DNA from: [Ruminococcus] torques ATCC 27756 | Lineage (GTDB): Bacteria > Bacillota > Clostridia > Lachnospirales > Lachnospiraceae | DNA length: 64,000 nt | NCBI RefSeq assembly: GCF_000153925.1 | Contig: NZ_DS264345.1 | Coordinates: 248,001-312,000, forward strand | Reading direction: 5' to 3' | In this document: positions 25,667 to 32,802 of the stretch, one piece after another | How the letters are laid out: each line of letters starts with the position of its first letter | How positions within the stretch are numbered: position 1 is the stretch's first letter | The notes under the pieces: model-generated | Database searches by the model: none | What the model was told of the DNA's origin: nothing | What the model saw: the letters and a program-made list of their open reading frames with translations, nothing else | Program-made: the position numbers and the translations under genes

Positions 25667-26565
25667 TGGATAAAATGAAAGATATGAAAACAAAAAAGAG
25701 AACATTGAAAAAGGAAGAAAAAAAAGAATCAGAAACGGAATATGTGATTCGTGCAGAAAATGTAGATTATACATATGAGGGAAGTAAAATAAAGGCATTG
25801 GATCACTTGAGTTTGAACATTCGTAAAGGGAAAAAAGTCGCGGTTATGGGAGGAAACGGCTGCGGAAAATCTACTTTTTTTCTTTGCCTGAACGGGATCA
25901 GAAGACCGGAATCCGGAAGGATTTTTATAGATGGAAAACCGATCGAATATACAAAAAAAGGACTTTTAGATGTCAGACGAAAAGTCGGGATCGTATTTCA
26001 AAATCCGGATGAACAGCTTTTTTCTGCAAGTGTTTATGAGGAAATCTCTTTCGGGATATTGAACATGGGGGCGGATGAAGAAACTGCCGAAAAGGCGGTC
26101 AGACAGATAATCGAGGAACTGGGGCTTTCTGCGTTTCAGGAAGAGCCGACTCATGCTTTAAGCGGAGGACAGAAAAAACAGGTTGCGATTGCAGACATTC
26201 TGGTTATGCATCCTGAAGTGATGATTTTAGACGAACCTGCGGCGGCGCTTGATATGAAACATACGAAAAAAGTGAATGAGATGATCGAGAGGCTGACGGA
26301 AAAAGGAATTACGGTGCTGATCGCAACACATGATATAGAGTATGCCTGTGGATGGGCAGATGAGATTGTGCTTATGCATGAAGGAAAAGTGATACGCCAT
26401 GCAGAGACGATGGAAATCTGTCAGGATGAGGAAGCGTTGAAAGAAGCAGAATTGGAAATACCGACAGTCATTCGTATGTATCGCAAATTAACAGAGAAAA
26501 AAATCTTATCAGACAAAGAAGAGCCTCCGCGCACATGGGAAGAACTGGAGTCAAGGCTTACTTGA
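25663..26565 (+). CDS. cbiO: Cobalt ECF transporter ATPase CbiO
   Basis: 300 residues. After a Lys/Glu-rich N-terminal tail of about 28 residues comes an ABC ATPase domain: Walker A GGNGCGKST, Q-loop VGIVFQNPDEQLFSASVYEE (the NPDxQ form typical of CbiO/EcfA), signature LSGGQKKQVAIA, Walker B VMILDEPAAALD and switch His in IATHDIEYA. The C-terminal ~40 residues are family-variable. It drives cobalt uptake with CbiMNQ. Confidence 0.95.
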   Translation: MMDKMKDMKTKKRTLKKEEKKESETEYVIRAENVDYTYEGSKIKALDHLSLNIRKGKKVAVMGGNGCGKSTFFLCLNGIRRPESGRIFIDGKPIEYTKKGLLDVRRKVGIVFQNPDEQLFSASVYEEISFGILNMGADEETAEKAVRQIIEELGLSAFQEEPTHALSGGQKKQVAIADILVMHPEVMILDEPAAALDMKHTKKVNEMIERLTEKGITVLIATHDIEYACGWADEIVLMHEGKVIRHAETMEICQDEEALKEAELEIPTVIRMYRKLTEKKILSDKEEPPRTWEELESRLT

Positions 26566-26652
26566 TCTGAAAAGTTTGAAATAGAAAACATCAAAGGGAA
26601 TTTAAGAAAACAGGGAAATAATAAAATAAATAAAAATGAGAGGAGATGTAAA

Positions 26653-27423
26653 ATGAAAAAAGGAATTCTGGCAGTCAGTTTCGGAACAAGTCATATTGAC
26701 ACGATGGAAAAGACGATTGACGTGCTCGAAAAGGAGTTTGCAAAAACGTTTGAAGAAGCTGTTGTATACAGGGCGTTTACAAGCAATATGATTATAAAAA
26801 AATTAAAGCGCACTGCAAATATAAAGGTGCAAACAGTAGGCGAAGCTTTAGAAAAAATGGCGGCAGATGGGATCGAAGAAGTTATCGTTCAGCCGACTCA
26901 TGTGATCAACGGGATAGAAAATGACCGGATGCTGCAAGAAGTCATGGAACATATGCACCTGTTCCGAAAAGTATATGTAGGGAAACCGCTTCTTAGTTCT
27001 GTGGAAGATTATAAAAAAGCAATTCATGCCGTGATGGAAAAAACGGTGATCGGCGAAGATGAAATGCTCGTTCTGATGGGACACGGAACAGATCACCATG
27101 CAAATTCCGCATATCCTACGTTAGAGTATACGTTTCACTCGCTTGGATATCAGCAGGTTCTTGTCGGAACAGTGGAAAGCTTTCCTGATTTGAGAAATGT
27201 AATGGCAAAGCTGGAAATATCGGGCAGAAAAAAAGTCGTACTTATGCCGTTTATGTTTGTTGCCGGAGATCATGCAAAAAATGATATGGCAGGAGAAGAA
27301 GATTCATGGAAAAGCGAGCTGGAGGAAAAAGGATATGAAGTCCGGGTTATTTTAAAAGGACTCGGAGAATTTGAAGGAATCAGAAAAATATTCGCAGAAC
27401 ATATCGAAGAAGCGGAAATGTAA
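26653..27423 (+). CDS. cbiK: Anaerobic cobalt chelatase CbiK
   Basis: 256 residues, the class II chelatase of the anaerobic B12 route. It inserts Co(II) into sirohydrochlorin. Family signs: ILAVSFGTSHIDT at the N-terminus, VIVQPTHVINGIE, and the two catalytic/metal His regions LMGHGTDHHANSAY and FVAGDHAKNDMAG. No signal peptide, so cytoplasmic. It follows the cobalt transporter by 87 bases without a terminator, so imported cobalt is passed to its chelatase within one transcription unit. Confidence 0.95.
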   Translation: MKKGILAVSFGTSHIDTMEKTIDVLEKEFAKTFEEAVVYRAFTSNMIIKKLKRTANIKVQTVGEALEKMAADGIEEVIVQPTHVINGIENDRMLQEVMEHMHLFRKVYVGKPLLSSVEDYKKAIHAVMEKTVIGEDEMLVLMGHGTDHHANSAYPTLEYTFHSLGYQQVLVGTVESFPDLRNVMAKLEISGRKKVVLMPFMFVAGDHAKNDMAGEEDSWKSELEEKGYEVRVILKGLGEFEGIRKIFAEHIEEAEM

Positions 27424-27467
27424 GAACAAGCTAAAAAGAATAAAATAAAAAACAGGAGGAAATACAA

Positions 27468-27920
27468 ATGTTAGAAGCAGGAATGAAAGCGCCGGAGTTT
27501 GCATTGCCGGATCAGAACGGAAAGGTACACACATTGGAAGAATACAAAGGGAAGAAAGTGATCTTATATTTTTATCCGAGAGACAACACTCCGGGATGTA
27601 CAAAACAGGCATGTGGTTTCGGAGAATTATATCCTGAATTTTCAGAAAAAGGAGCGGTTGTGCTTGGAGTAAGCAAGGATAGCGTCGCATCTCATAAGAA
27701 ATTTGAAGAAAAATACGGTTTGCCCTTTACACTTCTTTCAGATACAGAGTTAACATGTATTCAGGCTTATGATGTATGGAAAGAAAAGAATATGTACGGA
27801 AAGAAAACAATGGGTGTTGTCCGCACTACTTATTTGATCGATGAAGAAGGTGTGATCGAGAAAGTGTTCGGTAAAGTAAAAGCGGCGGAAAATCCACGGC
27901 AGATGCTGGAAGAATTGTAA
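27468..27920 (+). CDS. bcp: Thioredoxin-dependent thiol peroxidase (Bcp/PrxQ)
   Basis: 150 residues, AhpC/TSA fold of the Bcp/PrxQ type. The peroxidatic Cys lies in NTPGCTKQACGF, with a second Cys five residues on, the resolving Cys of the PrxQ alpha2 class. Other signs: ILYFYPRDNTPG, VVLGVSKDSVASHKKF and PFTLLSDTE. It removes peroxides with electrons from thioredoxin. It has its own AGGAGG and sits between cbiK and cbiD, a position without an obvious role in B12 synthesis; protection of oxygen-labile cobalt-corrin intermediates is a possible reason. Confidence 0.94.
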   Translation: MLEAGMKAPEFALPDQNGKVHTLEEYKGKKVILYFYPRDNTPGCTKQACGFGELYPEFSEKGAVVLGVSKDSVASHKKFEEKYGLPFTLLSDTELTCIQAYDVWKEKNMYGKKTMGVVRTTYLIDEEGVIEKVFGKVKAAENPRQMLEEL

Positions 27921-27944
27921 AGCATATCAGGAGAATAGCATAAA

Positions 27945-29141
27945 ATGAAACAGGAGATCGGGAGGAACCGGTCGGGACTTCGGCTTGGATATACGACAGG
28001 AAGCTGTGCTGCCGCAGCGGCAAAAGCTGCTGTGGCGATGCTTCTTAAAGAAGAAGAGATTACTCATGTGAAACTGATCACTCCGAAAGGGATCGAGCTG
28101 TATTTGGAAGTAGAGTCAACGATCAGAACTGCGGATTATGTGCAGTGCGCTGTTGAAAAATACAGCGGCGATGATCCTGATGTGACAGATGGGATGAAAG
28201 TATACGCAAAAGCTGAGAAGATCGAGTCATTTTTAAAAGAGGAAGAAGCGGAAGAACGCTGTTTTGAAATCAAAGATCATATTGTTCTTGCCGGAGGAGA
28301 AGGAATCGGCCGGGTCACAAAAGCAGGATTAGAGCAGCAGACAGGCTTTCCCGCGATCAATAAAATACCTCGCAGGATGATTGCCGATGCGGTAGACGAA
28401 GAGTGCCGTCAATACAAGTACGGTGGGAAAATAAAGATTACGCTGTCTATTCCGGGCGGGGAGAAGATCGCAAAGAAGACGTTTAATCCGAGGCTTGGCA
28501 TTGTAGGAGGCCTGTCTGTTCTTGGAACGACAGGCATCGTAGAGCCGATGAGTGAAAAAGCGCTGACTGATACGATATGGCTGGAAATGAAAATGTTAAA
28601 AGAGACAGGGTATGACAGGTGTTATGTTGTTCCGGGAAATTACGGAATGGATTTTTTACGTGAAGAACTCGGCGTGGACGAAGAAGTAACAGTAAAATGC
28701 AGTAACTATATCGGAGATACGATCGACGATGCAAAATTACTCGGGATGAAGGGAATTCTATTTATCGGTCATATCGGAAAATTTGTCAAACTGGCGGCAG
28801 GAGTAATGAATACCCATTCAAGACAGGCAGACTGCAGGATGGAAGTGTTGGCGGTACATGCGGCTTTAGAAGGGGCAGATTCGCATACGGTGCGTTCGGT
28901 CATGGACTGTGTGAATACATCGGAGGCATTAAGAGTACTCAAAGAATGCGGACTTCTCGAAAAAGTAATGGAAAGCGTAATGGAGAGAATAGAATTTTAT
29001 CTGACAAACAGAGCAGGGGAAGCGTTGGATATTGCGGCTGTTGTTTTTTCAAATGAAGAAGGGGTTTTGGGGAAAACCTCGAAAGCAGACAGTCTGTTTG
29101 AGCAGACAAGTCGTTTTGTCAGGCAAAAGAAAGGAAGATAA
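27945..29141 (+). CDS. cbiD: Cobalt-precorrin-5B C1-methyltransferase CbiD
   Basis: 398 residues. The family start LRLGYTTGSCAAAAAKAA is clear, as are VLAGGEGIGRVTKAGL, INKIPRRMIADAV and LFIGHIGKFVKLAAGVMNTHSRQAD. CbiD methylates C1 of cobalt-precorrin-5B with S-adenosylmethionine. It needs the product of CbiG, which I cannot find in this window. AGGAGAATAGCATAAA precedes the ATG, 24 bases after bcp. Confidence 0.95.
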   Translation: MKQEIGRNRSGLRLGYTTGSCAAAAAKAAVAMLLKEEEITHVKLITPKGIELYLEVESTIRTADYVQCAVEKYSGDDPDVTDGMKVYAKAEKIESFLKEEEAEERCFEIKDHIVLAGGEGIGRVTKAGLEQQTGFPAINKIPRRMIADAVDEECRQYKYGGKIKITLSIPGGEKIAKKTFNPRLGIVGGLSVLGTTGIVEPMSEKALTDTIWLEMKMLKETGYDRCYVVPGNYGMDFLREELGVDEEVTVKCSNYIGDTIDDAKLLGMKGILFIGHIGKFVKLAAGVMNTHSRQADCRMEVLAVHAALEGADSHTVRSVMDCVNTSEALRVLKECGLLEKVMESVMERIEFYLTNRAGEALDIAAVVFSNEEGVLGKTSKADSLFEQTSRFVRQKKGR

Positions 29142-29148
29142 AGAGGCT

Positions 29149-29907
29149 ATGAAAGGAAAGTTTACAGGCGTTGGAGTTGGGCCGGGAGATCCGCAGCTTC
29201 TGACATTAAAAGCATTGCATGCGATACAAGAAAGTGATGTTGTCGCGATTCCCGTATCAGACAGCGGTTTGAAAAAGCCGGGTGAAAACGCAGATCCAAA
29301 ATATATGCAGCAGTGTACGGCTTATCAGATCGTCAGACAAGTTTATTCGCAGATCGGGGAAAAAGAGGTGATCTTTCTGCCTATGCCGATGATCAAAGAC
29401 AGGGAGAAACTGATAGAGATTCATGACGAAGACGCGGCGTTTACCGCAGAGAAGTTAAATGAAGGAAAGGATGTTGTGTTTCTTACGATCGGAGACCCGA
29501 GCATTTATTCTACCTGTATGTATATACACAAAAGACTGAAAAGGATGGGATATGAAACAGAGTTGATTCCCGGAATCCCTTCTTTTTGCGCGGCGGCGGC
29601 TCGCCTTGACATTTCCCTTTCAGAAAACAGCGATGAACTGCATATCATACCTGCTTCCTACGGAGTAGAAGAAAGTATGAGGCTGCAGGGAACGAAAGTA
29701 TTTATGAAAAGCGGACGGAAAATGGCGGAAGTGAAACGTTTTCTTGTCGAGAACGCTTTAGAGGCAAAAATGGTGGAAAACTGTGGTATGGATTCGGAGA
29801 AGCTTTATTTTTCGACGGAAGAAATCCCCGAACAGGCGGGATATTATTCGTTGTTTATCATAAAAGATGAAAGCGAAACTCAGCGGAAAGATCGGAGAAA
29901 AGATTAA
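29149..29907 (+). CDS. cbiL: Cobalt-factor II C20-methyltransferase CbiL
   Basis: 252 residues from the ATG at 29149, 7 bases after the cbiD stop. A tetrapyrrole methylase: GVGVGPGDPQLLTLKALHAI at the N-terminus (SAM-binding GxGPGDP), VVFLTIGDPSIYSTCMYIHKRL (second loop) and GIPSFCAAAARLDI. The longer middle part and NADPKYMQQ insertion fit the C20 methylase CbiL/CobI. It adds the methyl group at C20 early in the corrin path. Confidence 0.94.
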   Translation: MKGKFTGVGVGPGDPQLLTLKALHAIQESDVVAIPVSDSGLKKPGENADPKYMQQCTAYQIVRQVYSQIGEKEVIFLPMPMIKDREKLIEIHDEDAAFTAEKLNEGKDVVFLTIGDPSIYSTCMYIHKRLKRMGYETELIPGIPSFCAAAARLDISLSENSDELHIIPASYGVEESMRLQGTKVFMKSGRKMAEVKRFLVENALEAKMVENCGMDSEKLYFSTEEIPEQAGYYSLFIIKDESETQRKDRRKD

Positions 29908-29946
29908 AAAAGTAAAGAGGCTAAGAAAGCGAAAGGAAAGAGAAAG

Positions 29947-30738
29947 ATGGTCACATTTGTTGGAGCAGGTCCGGGTGCAAAAGATTTGATCACTGTGCGT
30001 GGACAACGCCTTTTAGAAGAGGCGGATATTGTTATTTACGCAGGATCGCTTGTGAACCCGAAACTTCTATATGGCTGTAAAGAAACGTGTGCAGTTTACA
30101 ATAGTGCGAAGATGACACTGGAAGAAGTGCTGGAAGTGATAAAAGAAGGTGAGACTCAAAGAAAGAACATTGTCCGGCTTCATACAGGCGATCCTTGCCT
30201 GTACGGGGCGATCAAAGAGCAGATGGATGAGTTGGAAAGACTTGGGATCGGATACGAAGTGTGCCCCGGCGTCAGCTCTTTTTGCGCGGCAGCAGCTGCG
30301 CTCGATGCAGAATATACACTTCCGGGAATTTCACAGTCGGTTGTAATTACCCGTATGGCAGGAAGAACGCCGGTTCCTGAAAAGGAGTCGATCAGAAGTT
30401 TTGCGGCTCATGGCACAACAATGGTTATTTTTTTAAGCACAGGGATGCTAAAAGAACTTTCCGAAGAGCTGATCAGCGGAGGATATGAACAGGACACTCC
30501 TGCCGCGATCGTGTATAAGGCGTCATGGCCGGAGGAAAAAGTACTCAACTGTACGGTAAAAACATTGGCGCAGACTGCAAAAGAGGCAGGCGTAACGAAG
30601 ACGGCGCTTATTGTAGTAGGCAGGGTTTTAGATGGAAAGTATGAACGGTCAAAATTATATGATCCGACATTTACAACAGAATTTCGGAAAGCATCTTCTC
30701 ATGTTGGAAAGGCAGAAAAGGAGAATACTAAAGAATGA
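29947..30738 (+). CDS. cbiF: Cobalt-precorrin-4 C11-methyltransferase CbiF
   Basis: 263 residues, tetrapyrrole methylase. Signatures: FVGAGPGAKDLITVRGQRLL, ADIVIYAGSLVNPKLL (specific to CbiF/CobM), IVRLHTGDPCLYGAIKEQMDEL, and PGVSSFCAAAAALDAEYTLP. It methylates C11. The last 4 bp overlap the start of cbiH. In many anaerobic clusters cbiG lies at this junction; here there is no room for it. Confidence 0.95.
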   Translation: MVTFVGAGPGAKDLITVRGQRLLEEADIVIYAGSLVNPKLLYGCKETCAVYNSAKMTLEEVLEVIKEGETQRKNIVRLHTGDPCLYGAIKEQMDELERLGIGYEVCPGVSSFCAAAAALDAEYTLPGISQSVVITRMAGRTPVPEKESIRSFAAHGTTMVIFLSTGMLKELSEELISGGYEQDTPAAIVYKASWPEEKVLNCTVKTLAQTAKEAGVTKTALIVVGRVLDGKYERSKLYDPTFTTEFRKASSHVGKAEKENTKE

Positions 30739-31466
30739 ATAAAATATATGTTGTAGGACTCGGCCCGGGAGCAGGAGATCAGATGACAGTACAGGCAAAA
30801 AAAGTTCTTGACGCATGTCCGGTCATTATCGGATATACGGTATATATTGATCTTGTCCGTCCTTTATTTCCGGAAAAGCAGTTCTTGAGCACTCCGATGC
30901 GAAAAGAAGCCGACCGCTGTAAGATGGCGTTTGAGGAGGTAAAAAAAGGCGTTGACGTGGCAATGGTATGCAGCGGTGACAGCGGGATTTATGGAATGGC
31001 AGGTCTGATTTATGAGATCGGGAGAGATTACCCTGAGATCGGGATTGAGATTGTTCCCGGGATCACGGCGGCATCAGGAGGAGCAGCCGTTTTAGGCGCG
31101 CCGTTGATGCATGATTTTGCAGTGATCAGTTTAAGCGATCTCCTGACTCCGTGGGAGCTGATCGAGAAGAGACTTTGCGCCGCGGCAGAGGCTGATTTTG
31201 TAATCTGTCTTTATAATCCGTCCAGCAGGAAGAGAGCGGATTATCTTGAGAAAGCCTGTGAGATCATTCTAAAATCACGGTCGGAAGAGACGGTGTGCGG
31301 TCTTGTGAAAAATATAGGAAGAGAAGGCGAGTTATATGAGATCATGACTCTTAAAAAGCTGAAAACAACACAGGCAGATATGTTTACGACTGTTTATATC
31401 GGAAACTCAAATACGAAAGAGTTAAACGGGAAAATGGTAACTCCGAGAGGCTATAAAGATGTGTGA
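30735..31466 (+). CDS. cbiH: Cobalt-precorrin-3 C17-methyltransferase CbiH
   Basis: 243 residues, the length of CbiH alone; some relatives fuse CbiG here but this one does not. Signatures: VVGLGPGAGDQMTVQAKKVL, IIGYTVYIDLVRPL, MVCSGDSGIYGMAGLIYE, GITAASGGAAVLGAPLMHDF and FVICLYNPSSRKRADYL. It catalyses C17 methylation with ring contraction. It overlaps cbiF by 4 bp and cbiET by 8 bp. Confidence 0.95.
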   Translation: MNKIYVVGLGPGAGDQMTVQAKKVLDACPVIIGYTVYIDLVRPLFPEKQFLSTPMRKEADRCKMAFEEVKKGVDVAMVCSGDSGIYGMAGLIYEIGRDYPEIGIEIVPGITAASGGAAVLGAPLMHDFAVISLSDLLTPWELIEKRLCAAAEADFVICLYNPSSRKRADYLEKACEIILKSRSEETVCGLVKNIGREGELYEIMTLKKLKTTQADMFTTVYIGNSNTKELNGKMVTPRGYKDV

Positions 31467-32802
31467 TAAAAAAAGAAAAGTATCTTTGATCGGGATTGGG
31501 ACAGGCGGAGTAAAAGAAATGACCGAAAGAGCGAAAGAAGAGATCCTTGCAAGCGATTGTCTGATCGGAGCTTCACGGATGCTTGAAAGCGCCGCATGTT
31601 TTTTAGAGCAGAAAAAAGATATAAAACGGCGGGATATGTTAAGTGAATATCGGTGGGACTTTATTTTTTCTTATGTAAAAGAGCATGAGGAGTGCAGCCG
31701 GACTGCGGTTTTGTTTTCCGGTGATATCGGGTTTTACAGCGGAGCAAAAAAACTGGAAGCGGCCCTTTTGCATTCAGAGATCGATTGTACGGTTGAATTG
31801 ATTCCGGGGATTTCATCTGTTGTTTATTTTGCCGCAAAACTCGGTGTTTCATGGGACGATGCAAAGATCGTAAGTCTTCATGGAAATGAAACGCTGTTTA
31901 TACAGACGGTAGATACGAACAGAAAAACGTTCTTTCTTCTTGGCGGAAAAGATGCGGGAGAACGACTGCTGAACGCACTTTTGGAGTATGGAATGGGAGA
32001 ACTGTTCCTTTCGGTCGGAAGAGATCTTTCTTATGAAGATGAAAAGATCATAAGGAAAAAAGCGGCAGATTTTCAAATAGAAGAAGTGCGGGGGTTATGT
32101 ACTGCATTGGTGGAAAATGAGAATCCGGCAAAGCGGCGTGGTCCGCATATCCGTGACGATGCGTTTGTCAGAGGAAAAGTTCCAATGACGAAAGAAGAAG
32201 TGCGCGCCGTCAGCATCGCCCGCATGGAGCTTACAGAAGATGCGGTTGTGTATGACGTCGGCGCCGGAACCGGCTCTGTATCTGTGGAGGCGGCTCTTTC
32301 AGGTGAGCAGATAAAAGTGTATGCCATTGAAAAGAATCCGGAGGCGGTGCTTCTTTTGGAAAAAAACAGGAGAAAATTCAGGACGGACGGAATCCGGATC
32401 ATAGAAGGAAGCGCGCCGGAGGCGCTCGTGCATTTGGAACCGCCGACTCATCTGTTTATCGGAGGAAGTTCCGGTAATTTAAAAGAAATATTGACTGTTG
32501 TGAAACAGAAAAATCCAAATGTAAAGATTGTGATCAGCGCTATATCGCTTGAGACAGTCCGGGATGTGATGGACGCGGAAAAAGAAGGGTTACTGACCGA
32601 TATGGAAGTTACACAGATATGTGCGTCGCGTTCTCGTGTTCTGGGGCAGTATCATATGATGACAGGAATGAATCCTGTCTATATTATTTCAGCAGGAGGA
32701 AAGGAAGATGGCTTCGGGAATTTTGATCACGGCGATCTCCAGCGGAAGCGGGAAAACAGCGGCGGCGTGCGCACTTATGGCGGCATATCAGGCTCAAAAT
32801 AA
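31459..32802 (+). CDS. cbiET: Bifunctional CbiE-CbiT methyltransferase
   Basis: 447 residues. Residues 1-205 are CbiE (SLIGIGTGGVKEMTERAKEEI, VLFSGDIGFYSGAKKL, PGISSVVYFAAKLG), methylating C5. From about 215 comes CbiT (DDAFVRGKVPMTKEEVRAV, VYDVGAGTGSVSVEAAL, IGGSSGNLKEIL), methylating C15 with decarboxylation of the C12 side chain. The CbiT domain should end near MNPVYIISAG; about 30 further residues (Gly, Arg and Lys rich) are translated from DNA that also encodes the CbiA P-loop, giving a 95-bp same-strand overlap. Confidence 0.94.
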   Translation: MCDKKRKVSLIGIGTGGVKEMTERAKEEILASDCLIGASRMLESAACFLEQKKDIKRRDMLSEYRWDFIFSYVKEHEECSRTAVLFSGDIGFYSGAKKLEAALLHSEIDCTVELIPGISSVVYFAAKLGVSWDDAKIVSLHGNETLFIQTVDTNRKTFFLLGGKDAGERLLNALLEYGMGELFLSVGRDLSYEDEKIIRKKAADFQIEEVRGLCTALVENENPAKRRGPHIRDDAFVRGKVPMTKEEVRAVSIARMELTEDAVVYDVGAGTGSVSVEAALSGEQIKVYAIEKNPEAVLLLEKNRRKFRTDGIRIIEGSAPEALVHLEPPTHLFIGGSSGNLKEILTVVKQKNPNVKIVISAISLETVRDVMDAEKEGLLTDMEVTQICASRSRVLGQYHMMTGMNPVYIISAGGKEDGFGNFDHGDLQRKRENSGGVRTYGGISGSK

